DNA of 64,000 nucleotides from Candidatus Promineofilum glycogenicum. GTDB taxonomy: Bacteria; Chloroflexota; Anaerolineae; Promineifilales; Promineifilaceae. How positions within the stretch are numbered: position 1 is the stretch's first letter; each line of letters starts with the position of its first letter. Shown piece after piece: positions 55,352 through 63,170 of this stretch. A model generated the notes under the pieces. The model saw only the letters and a program-made list of their open reading frames with translations. It searched no databases and was not told the DNA's origin. The position numbers were made by a program, and so were the translations under genes. Location: the NCBI GenBank assembly GCA_016707605.1, contig JADJHJ010000003.1, positions 496,001 to 560,000 of the forward strand, given 5' to 3'.

Positions 55352-56372
55352 GGCGGCGCGGCAGCGCGGGCAGGCCCAGCACCGGCCGCAGCGCGTCGGC
55401 GTGTTCCTGCTCGTGGCCGGCCATATCCAGCAGATAGCCGCAAGCGGTGGTCGTGCTCAACCAGGGAGCGGTGAACGGCTGGGTCAGGGCCGTGTTGTCC
55501 AGCCCCAGGGCCACTTCCAGCAGCGCCCGCCGCGTGGCGATGAACTGCGCCCACACCTCCGCCCAGGGCAAGACGGCCCAGACCAGCCCGCGCTCGGCGT
55601 TGAACGCCTCGAACTCCTCAATCGTCCGCTCATAGGCCGGTTCGCGCCTGGCGGCCACCTGGCGTAGGGCGACGACGCCCAGCCGCTCGTAGTCGCTCAG
55701 GTGGCCGAGCACCTGCTTGAGCGTCCACTCCCCTTCGATGGGCCGTGCCTCCCGCTCGCCGGACGGGATGAGCGCGGCCAGGGCCAGAAACTCGGCCCGC
55801 GACAGACCGAGCAGCGGCCGGAGCAGGGCGCGGTGGATGACGCGCAGCGCCAAGTCATTGGGCGGGTAGTTGGCCCGCCAGCGGGCGAGGTCGGCGCTGT
55901 GTTGGGCGTCGTGGACGTAGGGCGCGCCGGCCCAACTGGCCGGCGTCGCTTGCCAACCCGGTCGCAGGCGAACGCGACGAAAGAGCGCGTCTTCGGACAA
56001 CCGGCTGAGGGCCAGCAACAGGCCGCGCCGCTCCTTCTGGCACATGGCCACGGCCTGGGCGAAAGGCAGCGCGGCAAAACGCTGGCGCAAGGCAGCGTTG
56101 CGGGCGTCGAGGGTGTCTTCGCCCACGGCGAGGGGCTGGATGTCGTCGCGGCGGCCGTCGGCCAGTTTGGCCAGCCGGTCGGCGGCGAAAGCGTCCCAAT
56201 AGGCGATGTGGCCCAGCATGGCCGGCAGCGACCAGCCTTCGTAGACCAGGTCGCGGGCTAGCGCCGTCTCGCCGACGCCCTCCAGTTGTTGCAGCAGATT
56301 GCTGCGCTCGGCGGCCAGGCGGGCCAGCAGCGTGGCGCGGCGGGGGGAGATGCTCGATTCCAGGGTGTCCAT
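55332..56372 (-). CDS. Tandem DinB-like four-helix protein
   Basis: 346 residues made of two DinB/mycothiol-dependent-isomerase-like units: about 15-160 with LVYEGWSLPAMLGHIAYWDA and 190-340 with IEGEWTLKQVLGHLSDYERL and MAGHEQEHADALRP. Each has the His in GHIAYWD / GHLSDYE, and the second has the final H-E-x-x-H pair, so the metal site is likely whole only in domain 2. DinB-fold enzymes use thiol cofactors or act in DNA damage responses. Unknown substrate. Confidence 0.82.
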   Translation of the reverse strand: MDTLESSISPRRATLLARLAAERSNLLQQLEGVGETALARDLVYEGWSLPAMLGHIAYWDAFAADRLAKLADGRRDDIQPLAVGEDTLDARNAALRQRFAALPFAQAVAMCQKERRGLLLALSRLSEDALFRRVRLRPGWQATPASWAGAPYVHDAQHSADLARWRANYPPNDLALRVIHRALLRPLLGLSRAEFLALAALIPSGEREARPIEGEWTLKQVLGHLSDYERLGVVALRQVAARREPAYERTIEEFEAFNAERGLVWAVLPWAEVWAQFIATRRALLEVALGLDNTALTQPFTAPWLSTTTACGYLLDMAGHEQEHADALRPVLGLPALPRRLNRGAA

Positions 56373-56405
56373 CTTGGCGACCTCGTAGAGCGGACTGTAC
56401 CACAG

Positions 56406-56473
56406 TTGTAGCGCGGGTTGGCAACCCGCGTCTTAACGGCGGCGGGACGCGGGATACCATCCCGCGCTACAAT
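56406..56473. repeat. GTAG...CTAC palindrome pair
   Basis: TTGTAGCGCGGG (56406-56417) pairs with CCCGCGCTACAA (56462-56473). Inside are GCGGGTTGGCAACCCGC and GCGGGATACCATCCCGC. The final CTACAAT may serve as a -10 (TACAAT) for the gene at 56510. Confidence 0.8.
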
Positions 56474-56509
56474 ATCAGTCGGAGAATAATAGTGGCCCGG
56501 AGGTTATCG

Positions 56510-56926
56510 ATGGAGTTATGGCGCTTTCAGCGGCGATTGACCAGTCTGTTGCTGGGTTGGGCGGCGGCCAGCATTGGCACGGGGCTGGTTCTGTGGCGGG
56601 GTGACGATCCCTTGCGACGCGGCGTGGGGGAGCAGTACGCCGGCTGGGGGGTGATCAACGCGATTATCGCCCTCGTCGCGCGGCGGCCGCCGGCGCAGGC
56701 CAACATGCTCGTGGAAACGGCGGCGCGGAAGCGGACGCTGTCGCGCCTGCTGTGGGTCAATACGGGGCTGGACGTGCTCTACATCCTGGGCGGCCGGCGG
56801 GTGATGCGCAATCGCGGCGCCACCGACGCTCGCTGGCGCGGCCGTGGCCTGGGCATCGTCCTGCAAGGGGGTTTTCTCTTCTTCTTCGACTTGCTTAATG
56901 CTTTGGCGCTGCGGCGCGTGGACTAG
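56510..56926 (+). CDS. Small membrane protein, unknown (DUF6992-like)
   Basis: 138 residues from ATG 56510, chosen because CGGAGG stands six bases ahead; a GTG at 56492 is the alternative. Helices at about 13-30, 42-58, 85-98 and 112-132. WAAASIGTGLVLWRGDDPLR and INAIIALVARRPPAQANMLV are hydrophobic with short charged loops. No known function. Its stop codon TAG (56924-56926) is the first base of a long palindrome. Confidence 0.7.
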   Translation: MELWRFQRRLTSLLLGWAAASIGTGLVLWRGDDPLRRGVGEQYAGWGVINAIIALVARRPPAQANMLVETAARKRTLSRLLWVNTGLDVLYILGGRRVMRNRGATDARWRGRGLGIVLQGGFLFFFDLLNALALRRVD

Positions 56927-56993
56927 GGATTAGGTGATAGGGATTAGGGAAGAGCGCTCTTCCCTAATCCTAATCCCTATCACCTAATCCCTA
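56924..56993. repeat. TTAGGGATTAGGTGATAGGG palindrome linking two stop codons
   Basis: Near-perfect inverted repeat centred on GGGAAGAGCGCTCTTCCC, with outer TAGGGATTAGGTGATAGGG and its complement. The left TAG ends the + strand gene at 56510 and the right end supplies the stop of the minus gene at 56991. Same centre as 38194-38211. Confidence 0.85.
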
Positions 56994-57848
56994 ACTGTAC
57001 CGGCTACGGTCAAGGGCGTCGTCCGTCGGGCGCAGGTCGAGCGCGGCGGCATCGGCTGGGAGCGGCAATGGCTCCGGCTCTGGCGCGGCGGCCGGCTCCG
57101 GTGTGCGCAGGCGGAGGATGATGAACAGGGCCAGCAGGGCGAACAGGCCGATGATGCCTTCGGTGGCGTAAGGGTTGAGCCGCGCCGCGGCGACGACGGC
57201 AACCATATTCAGCAACGTGTGAAAGCCGATGGAGGCAAACAGCCAGGCGATGTTGCGGCGCAGGAAGACCTGCAACACCAGCAGCGACATGGCCAGGTGG
57301 GCGGTGATGGCGAACAGCCGCTCCACCGCGCCCAGCAGCAGCATCGGCGTGGGCGTGTCCAGAATCTGAGCCAGCGCGCCGGTCACCAGTTCGCGCTGCT
57401 CGGCCGGCAGGGCGCTCAGGGCCGTTTCGTTGTTGACCGCAGCCAGCAGAGCCACGAAGTTGACCACCCCCAGCAGGCCGAGCAGAATGGCTTCGATGCC
57501 GCCGTGGCCCGCGCCGAGCATCAGGCCGCGCGACCAGGAGCGGGCGTCCTTGGCCCAGAAGCGATAGGTCAGATAGCGGGCCGTCTCCTCGAACACCCCG
57601 GCCGAAAGGCCCAGAAAGGCGGCATAGAGCAGCAGGTTGGTCATCAGCGATGTATCGGTCGGCAGCAGCCCGGAGCGCTGGACGAGGGCGTTGAACGGGA
57701 TGTGGAGCACTTGCGAGGCGACGAAGGTCACCGCGCCGATGAGCCATAGGCGCCACGGCGCGGCCGTGCGGCGGCGGATGAACAGGGCGACGATGATCGG
57801 CATGAGGATCATCAGACCATAGTTGATGCTGAGCAGGATGGTTTTCAT
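56991..57848 (-). CDS. YhfC-family intramembrane metalloprotease
   Basis: 285 residues from ATG 57848 (MKTILLSINYGLMILMPIIV). Eight or so helices. The YhfC/CAAX-like metal motif is GVFEETARYLTYRF (EExxR), with GAGHGGIEAILLG and a later SIGFHTLLN giving His ligands. A Pro/Glu tail follows residue 250. Related to CPBP/PrsW proteases. No Shine-Dalgarno sequence is seen before the ATG; the reverse strand there reads GTAAGGAGG instead. Longer in-frame starts up to 58067 have no family resemblance. Confidence 0.82.
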   Translation of the reverse strand: MKTILLSINYGLMILMPIIVALFIRRRTAAPWRLWLIGAVTFVASQVLHIPFNALVQRSGLLPTDTSLMTNLLLYAAFLGLSAGVFEETARYLTYRFWAKDARSWSRGLMLGAGHGGIEAILLGLLGVVNFVALLAAVNNETALSALPAEQRELVTGALAQILDTPTPMLLLGAVERLFAITAHLAMSLLVLQVFLRRNIAWLFASIGFHTLLNMVAVVAAARLNPYATEGIIGLFALLALFIILRLRTPEPAAAPEPEPLPLPADAAALDLRPTDDALDRSRYS

Positions 57849-58120
57849 GAGGTAAGGAGGGATGGAGAAGGCCGATTGGCCACAAGGTAAGGCCACCGCC
57901 CGGGCGAACGTGTGGAGTGCAGCCATTCCCCACTCAATTTCGGCCACTGGGGCGATCCCACGGGACCGCCGAGTCCAAGTGTGCCGGTCGTAACTCAAAT
58001 AGTTTGACTCACGACGCTCTGCCGTTGCGGTGGCTTCAATGACATCATAGCATAAAGGCGGGGACAAAGTAAAGAGTGATGAATGTCATGCGCCGAGCAT
58101 GACAATCGCCGCCGCGGGCA

Positions 58121-58126
58121 TACAAT
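58121..58126 (+). promoter_or_regulatory. -10 box implying a leaderless yigZ transcript
   Basis: TACAAT at 58121-58126, with the GTG start codon only six bases further at 58133. Transcription would begin at or within a base or two of the start codon. No good -35. Confidence 0.45.
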
Positions 58127-58132
58127 ACAGTT

Positions 58133-58771
58133 GTGGACATCCTGCGACTCATTCCGGCGGCCGAGACGCGCGTCGAATTGACCGTCGTCAACTCGCGCTT
58201 CATCGCCACCATCGCCCCGGCCTTCAGCGTGGACGAGGCGCGGGCGTTCGTCGGCCGCGTGCGGGCCGAGTTCGCCGACGCCAGCCACAACGTCCCGGCC
58301 TACGTCATCGGCCACGGCGCGGCGACCGTCGCCCACTGCCACGACGACGGCGAGCCGTCGGGCACAGCCGGGCGGCCGATGCTGGCCGTCTTGCAGGGCA
58401 GCGGCCTGGGCGACGTGGCCCTGGTCGTCACGCGCTACTTCGGCGGCACGAAGCTGGGCACGGGCGGGCTGGTGCGGGCCTATGGCGACGCGGCGCGGGC
58501 GGCGCTGGTCGCGCTGCCGCGAGCGGCCAAGGTGGCTACGGTGACGGCCCTCGTCGAAGCGCCCTACCCGCTGCTGGAGCGGCTGCGGCTGCTGGCGGCG
58601 GCCCACGGCGGGCTGATGCTGGATGAGGAGTTCGCCGGGGCCATCACCCTGACCATCCGCTTCCGCGCCGAGCAGTTCGAGGCCTTCGCCGACGCCGTGC
58701 GCGAACTGTCGCGCGGGGCGGTGGAGGCGGTCGCCGTCGCCGTTGATGAGGCGACGATCATGCCGCTTTAG
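58133..58771 (+). CDS. yigZ: YigZ/IMPACT family protein
   Basis: 212 residues, GTG start. N-terminal UPF0029/IMPACT domain: ELTVVNSRFIATIAPAFSVD, AHCHDDGEPSGTAGRPMLAV and VTRYFGGTKLGTGGLVRAYG. C-terminal small RNA-binding-like domain (ferredoxin fold). Related to ribosome-associated regulators; role in bacteria unclear. Single gene. Confidence 0.94.
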   Translation: MDILRLIPAAETRVELTVVNSRFIATIAPAFSVDEARAFVGRVRAEFADASHNVPAYVIGHGAATVAHCHDDGEPSGTAGRPMLAVLQGSGLGDVALVVTRYFGGTKLGTGGLVRAYGDAARAALVALPRAAKVATVTALVEAPYPLLERLRLLAAAHGGLMLDEEFAGAITLTIRFRAEQFEAFADAVRELSRGAVEAVAVAVDEATIMPL

Positions 58772-59096
58772 CCTTGTCTGCCAAACGTTAATCTTCTTTG
58801 TAAGATACATCCGCTAGATTACACCCTAGGCAAACACAGAACGTTACCGGAAAAAGAGTCGAGTTGTCACCGCTTGCGCGGCTTTCCCCGCCTTCAGGCA
58901 GTCGTACCGTGTTAAAAGCAAACAGCCGTCCGCGCCACCGACATCAGCCGGTGGCCCCTTGCTGTGTGCGAAGCGAACAAGAGGCGGGTAAGCGGACGCT
59001 TGGCGTTGAGTGGTTTGCTGATAAGAAACTGTACAATCAAGAACGGCGCGCGGTTGGGTCAATGCGACTCGCTTGGCGCGCAAGGAGTCGTGAACG
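58772..59096. other. 325-bp intergenic region before sat-cysC
   Basis: Less G/C-rich than the genes. It holds TACAAT at 59032-59037 and AAGGAG at 59082-59087 serving the TTG start at 59097, and a hairpin from GCCACCG / CGGTGGC near 58936-58960. It was searched by eye for SAM or cobalamin riboswitch signatures and none was recognised. No gene could be supported; open frames here are short and lack start signals. Confidence 0.5.
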
Positions 59097-60872
59097 TTGT
59101 TAGCTACGGCTGAAAAGACCACTTTGATTACCCCCTATGGCGGCACGCTGGTGGACCTGATGGTTCCCGAAGCGGAGCGGGCCGAGTTGCGCGCCTACGC
59201 CAACACGCTGCCGTCGATTCGTATCTCCGAGCGGGCCGCGTGCGACCTGGAGTTGTTGGCCACTGGTGGCTTCTCGCCGCTCGACCGCTTCATGAGCCAG
59301 GCCGACCACCAGAGCGTCCTCGACACGATGCGTCTGACCAACGGCTATCTGTTCCCCATCCCCGTGCCCTTGCCGGTAGATGAGGAAGACGCGGCCCAAC
59401 TGAAGATCGGCCGCGACATCGCCCTGCGTAGCCCTGCCAACGAACTGCTGGCCATCCTCAACGTCGAAGAAGTGTACGCCTGGGACCTGGAAGAGGTCGC
59501 CCAGAAGGCGTTCGGCACGCTCGACCTGCGCCACCCCATCGTGGCCGAGATGCACAACTGGGGCAAGTACTACGTCTCCGGCCCCATGCGCGTGCTGCAA
59601 CTGCCGACGCACTACGACTTCAAGGCAATGCGCTTCACCCCGGCCGAGACGCGGGCCAAGCTGGAGCGCGCCGGCCACGCTAACGTCATCGCCTTCCAGA
59701 CCCGCAACCCGCTGCACCGCGTGCACGAGGAACTGACCAAGCGGGCGACGATGGAGAAGGACGGCGTGCTGTTGCTGCACCCGGTCGTCGGCATGACCAA
59801 GCCCGGCGACGTCGATCACTTCACCCGCGTGCGCACCTACAAGGCGCTGGCCCAGCACTACTACGACCCCGATCGCATCCTGCTGTCGCTGCTGCCGCTG
59901 GCCATGCGCATGGGCGGCCCGCGCGAGGCGCTGTGGCACGCCATCATCCGCCGCAACCACGGCGCGAACTTCCTGATCGTCGGCCGCGACCACGCCGGCC
60001 CCGGCAACGACTCGACCGGCAAGCCGTTCTATGGCCCGTATGACGCGCAGGAGATCGTTGAGCAGCACGCCGAAGAGTTGGGCGTGGGCGCGGTGCCCTT
60101 CCAGATGCTCGTTTATCTGCCCGAAGAAGACCGCTACGAGGAAGTCCACAAGGTCAGCAAGGAGACCAAGACGGCCTCCATCTCCGGCACGCAGGTGCGC
60201 GAGCAGTACTTGCAAGTCGGCCGGCAACTGCCGGAGTGGTTCACGCGGCCGGAAGTGGCCGAGATTCTGGCCGAGACCTACCCGCCGCGCCACCGGCAGG
60301 GCGTCTGCGTCTGGTTCACCGGCCTGCACAACGCCGGCAAGTCGACCACGGCCGGCGTGCTGACGACGCTGTTGCAGGAGTTTGGCCGCAACGTGACCCT
60401 GCTGGACGGCGACGTCGTCCGCACCCACTTCTCCGAGGGCCTGGGCTTCAGCAAGGAAGACCGCGACGACCACGTGCGCCGCATCGGCTTCGTGGCCGCG
60501 GAGATCGTCCGCCACGGCGGCATCGTTATCTGCGCCGCGGCCAGCCCCTACCGCGCCACGCGCAACGAAGTGCGCAACATGATTGGCTCGGAGAACTACA
60601 TCGAGATTTTTGTCGATACGCCGCTGGAAGTGGCCGAGCAGCGCGACACCAAGGGCCTCTATGCCCGCGCCCGCCGCGGCGAGATCGTCGGCTTCACCGG
60701 CATCGACGACCCGTATGAAGTGCCGCAGCACCCGGAGATCACCATCGAGACGCTGGACCACTCGCCCGAAGAGAACGCGCGTGTTGTCCTGAACATGCTC
60801 ATCGAGCAAGGCTTTGTCCGCACCGAGGATGCCCGCAACGGCAATGGCAACGGCAACGGACACAAGAGCTAG
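59097..60872 (+). CDS. cysC: Bifunctional sulfate adenylyltransferase / adenylylsulfate kinase
   Basis: 591 residues, TTG start nine bases after AAGGAG. 1-395: ATP sulfurylase with PUA-like N-domain (MVPEAERAELRAYANTLPSI), QTRNPLHRVHEELTKRA (substrate/ATP loop) and GRDHAGPGNDSTGKPFYG. 405-570: APS kinase with P-loop GLHNAGKST, LDGDVVRTHFSEGLGFSKED and CAAASPYRATRNEVRNMIG. The tail is NGNGNGNGHKS. It converts sulfate + 2 ATP to PAPS. The P-loop reads HNAGKS rather than SGAGKS, so kinase activity may be reduced. A separate cysC follows. PAPS can serve sulfation (sulfotransferase at 24 kb) or assimilation; no PAPS reductase is in the window. Confidence 0.95.
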   Translation: MLATAEKTTLITPYGGTLVDLMVPEAERAELRAYANTLPSIRISERAACDLELLATGGFSPLDRFMSQADHQSVLDTMRLTNGYLFPIPVPLPVDEEDAAQLKIGRDIALRSPANELLAILNVEEVYAWDLEEVAQKAFGTLDLRHPIVAEMHNWGKYYVSGPMRVLQLPTHYDFKAMRFTPAETRAKLERAGHANVIAFQTRNPLHRVHEELTKRATMEKDGVLLLHPVVGMTKPGDVDHFTRVRTYKALAQHYYDPDRILLSLLPLAMRMGGPREALWHAIIRRNHGANFLIVGRDHAGPGNDSTGKPFYGPYDAQEIVEQHAEELGVGAVPFQMLVYLPEEDRYEEVHKVSKETKTASISGTQVREQYLQVGRQLPEWFTRPEVAEILAETYPPRHRQGVCVWFTGLHNAGKSTTAGVLTTLLQEFGRNVTLLDGDVVRTHFSEGLGFSKEDRDDHVRRIGFVAAEIVRHGGIVICAAASPYRATRNEVRNMIGSENYIEIFVDTPLEVAEQRDTKGLYARARRGEIVGFTGIDDPYEVPQHPEITIETLDHSPEENARVVLNMLIEQGFVRTEDARNGNGNGNGHKS

Positions 60873-60940
60873 TTGACAGTTGTCAGTTGCCAGTGGTCGT
60901 TACTGGTCACTGACAACTGACAACTGACAACTGACAACTT
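60871..60940. repeat. GACAACT direct repeats
   Basis: TTGACAGTTGTCAGTTGCCA followed by four GACAACT units, able to fold on the GTCAGT side. Links the sat-cysC stop and the next cysC; same wording as 20970-21013. Confidence 0.7.
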
Positions 60941-60965
60941 ACTAACACGAGGAACTAAACTCATC

Positions 60966-61526
60966 ATGACCCATGAAGAATACCCCGGCTACGTTCTGTG
61001 GATGACCGGCCTGTCGGGGGCCGGCAAGACGACCATCGCCCTGCTGCTGGAAAAGGAGTTGCAGTCCCGCGGCTGCAAGTTCGAGCGGCTGGACGGCGAC
61101 GTGGTGCGCGAGAGCCTGACCCGCGACCTGGGCTTTAGCAAGGAAGACCGCGACAAGAACATCGAGCGCGTCTCCTTCGTCGCCAAGCTGCTGTCGCGCA
61201 ACGGCGTCGGCTGCGTCTGCTCCTTCATCTCCCCCTACCAGGGCGTCCGCGACATGGTGCGGGCCGGCACGACCAACTTCATGGAGGTCTTCATCGACGC
61301 GCCGCTGAACGTGGTCATGGACCGCGACGTGAAGGGCATGTACAAGAAGGCCATCGCCGGCGAGATCAAGAACTTCACCGGCATCTCCGACCCGTTCGAG
61401 GCCCCGACCAACCCGGAGATCCACATCCACACCGACCAGGAGACCCCGGCCGAGAGCGCTCAGCGCATTCTGTCCTACCTGGAAGAGCGCGGCTACATCC
61501 CCGTCGGCGAAGCTGCCTTTGCCTAG
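60966..61526 (+). CDS. cysC: Adenylylsulfate (APS) kinase
   Basis: 186 residues, single-domain APS kinase. P-loop GLSGAGKT (15-22), LDGDVVRESLTRDLGFSKED, FISPYQGVRDMVRAG and KGMYKKAIAGEIKNFTGIS. Canonical in every motif, unlike the kinase half of the fusion. ATG 60966 with CACGAGGAACTAAACTC ahead. Makes PAPS from APS. 93 bases downstream of the fusion gene, probably one operon. Confidence 0.96.
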   Translation: MTHEEYPGYVLWMTGLSGAGKTTIALLLEKELQSRGCKFERLDGDVVRESLTRDLGFSKEDRDKNIERVSFVAKLLSRNGVGCVCSFISPYQGVRDMVRAGTTNFMEVFIDAPLNVVMDRDVKGMYKKAIAGEIKNFTGISDPFEAPTNPEIHIHTDQETPAESAQRILSYLEERGYIPVGEAAFA

Positions 61527-61533
61527 GAAGAAA

Positions 61534-61612
61534 GAAACCACAGAGCACACAGATTTCACAGATTATCAGAAAGTTCTCTGGAAATCTGTGAAATCTGTGT
61601 AATCTGTGGTTC
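61534..61612. repeat. ACCACAGATT-type inverted repeat, copy 4
   Basis: AAACCACAGAGCACACAGAT and the complementary AATCTGTGTAATCTGTGG arm around a GTTCTC centre. Confidence 0.8.
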
Positions 61613-61628
61613 CCATCCGGTACAATCA

Positions 61629-61663
61629 GCAGACGGTGGCCAGAGTGGCCGCCGTCTGCTTTT
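61629..61663 (+). promoter_or_regulatory. Terminator-like hairpin immediately before prmC
   Basis: GCAGACGG (61629-61636) pairs with CCGTCTGC (61652-61659), then TTTT leads straight into the ATG at 61664. A TACAAT at 61621-61626 lies just upstream. It could end the cysC transcript, or sit in the prmC leader as an attenuator; no Shine-Dalgarno is visible for prmC. Confidence 0.5.
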
Positions 61664-62515
61664 ATGATCACCATCCGCCAGGCGTGGCGCGACGGCCGCG
61701 CCCAACTCCACTGCTCCCCCTCGCCCGCGCTCGACGCCCGGCTGCTGCTGGCCCACGCGCTGGGCCGCGACCACGCCTACCTGGTGGCCCACGACGACGA
61801 ACTACTATCGGCCGAACAGGCCGCCGCCTTCGCCCAACTACTGGCCCGCGCCGCGGCCGATGAACCCATCCCCTATCTCACCGGCCGCGCCCCTTTCTAT
61901 GGCCAGACGTTCGCCGTCTCGCCCGCCGTGCTCATCCCCCGGCCGGAGACGGAGCAACTGGTCGAGGCGGCCATCGGCTGGGCGCGGGGGCGGGGGCGGC
62001 TGCGCGTCGCCGACGTGGGCACGGGCAGCGGCTGCATCGCCGTGACGCTGGCCCGCCATCTGCCGGCGGCCGAGGTCGCCGCCGTGGACGTGTCGGCGGC
62101 GGCGCTGGCCGTGGCCCGGAGCAACGCCGAACGGCTGGCCCCCGGCCGGGTGGCCCTGGTGCGCGGCGATCTGCTGGCCGCCTTCGGCCCCGGCCTCGAC
62201 CTGATCGCCGCCAACCTGCCCTACGTGACCCGCCAGGAGTGGACGGCGCTGCCCGATGGAGTAAAATCCTACGAGCCGGCTCTGGCTCTGGACGGGGGGA
62301 CGGACGGCCTGGACGCGATCCGCGCCCTCTTGCCCCAGGCGGCCGAGCGCCTGCGGCCCGGCGGCCTCGTCTTGCTGGAGATCGGCTGGCGGCAGGGAGC
62401 GGCGGCGGCGGCGTTGGCACGGGCGGCCTTCCCGGCGGCGCGGATCGCCGTCCGGCCCGACTTCGCCGGGCACGACCGCCTCGTCGTCATTGAGACCGAG
62501 CCGAGCCAGGGATAA
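61664..62515 (+). CDS. prmC: Release factor glutamine methyltransferase
   Basis: 283 residues. N-terminal helical domain, IPYLTGRAPFYGQTFAVSPA and LIPRPETEQLVEAA (SAM and substrate region), VADVGTGSGCIAVTLA (motif I), and ANLPYV, the N-x-P-Y active loop that binds the glutamine of the RF GGQ motif. Methylates release factors 1 and 2. Possibly starts an operon with tsaC. Confidence 0.95.
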   Translation: MITIRQAWRDGRAQLHCSPSPALDARLLLAHALGRDHAYLVAHDDELLSAEQAAAFAQLLARAAADEPIPYLTGRAPFYGQTFAVSPAVLIPRPETEQLVEAAIGWARGRGRLRVADVGTGSGCIAVTLARHLPAAEVAAVDVSAAALAVARSNAERLAPGRVALVRGDLLAAFGPGLDLIAANLPYVTRQEWTALPDGVKSYEPALALDGGTDGLDAIRALLPQAAERLRPGGLVLLEIGWRQGAAAAALARAAFPAARIAVRPDFAGHDRLVVIETEPSQG

Positions 62516-62529
62516 CCATACACGTAGCC

Positions 62530-63170
62530 ATGACTGCGCATAGTGAACAGATGAGCACCCTGCGGCTGGACGCGGCCGACCCGGCGGCCATCGCCACGGC
62601 CGCCGACCTGCTGCGGCGCGGCCTGCCGGTCGTCTTTCCGACCGACACCGTCTACGGCGTCGGCGTTTTGCCGTCCGACGCGACGGCCATTGAACTGCTT
62701 TACACGGCCAAGGGACGCCCGGCGGAGAAGGGCATCCCTGTGCTACTGGGCGACGTGGCCGACGTGGCCCACGTCGCCGGCATCATCCCGCCCGCGGCGG
62801 CGGCGCTGATGGCCCACTTCTGGCCGGGGCCGCTGACGCTCGTTGTGCCGCGCCGGCCGGGCTGCCGCCCAACCTGTCGGCCGACGACACCGTGGCTGTG
62901 CGCGTGCCCGACCACGCCGTGGCCCGCGCCCTCATCCGCGCCGCGGGCGGGGCGGTGGCGACCACCAGCGCCAACCTTTCCGGCCAGCCGCCGGCCCTCT
63001 CGGCCGATGAGGCCCTGGCCGCGCTCGGCGGGCGGGTGGCGGCGGTGCTCGACGACGGGCTATCGCCGGGCGGCGTGGCCTCGACGGTCGTCGATTGCAC
63101 CAGCGAGCGGCCGGTTGTGTTGCGCGCCGGGCCGCTGTCGGCCGCCGACCTGGGGTTAGAGGCGTCATGA
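62530..63170 (+). pseudogene. tsaC: TsaC/Sua5 (L-threonylcarbamoyladenylate synthase), one-base frameshift
   Basis: ATG 62530; conserved GLPVVFPTDTVYGVGVLPSD, LYTAKGRPAEKGIPVLLG and MAHFWPGPLTLVVPRRPG. At 62862 one C is missing (GGG CTG CCG should be GGC CTG CCG). The next frame carries LPPNLSADDTVAVRVPDHAV, AGGAVATTSANLSGQPPALS and the end at 63170. Restored length about 213 residues. Makes the t6A precursor for ANN-decoding tRNAs and is normally essential, so the frameshift is most likely a sequencing or assembly error. Stop overlaps the next start (ATGA). Confidence 0.9.

Noticed and set aside
58772..59096. Sulfur or SAM riboswitch before sat-cysC
   Set aside because: No known core motif could be recognised by eye; only a small hairpin and a -10 box are seen.
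59100..60863. 587-residue open frame antisense to sat-cysC
   Set aside because: Mirrors a strongly recognised gene; composition typical of antisense frames.
60871..60940. Possible CRISPR-like array of GACAACT units
   Set aside because: Units are 7-10 bases with no spacers of constant length and no cas genes.
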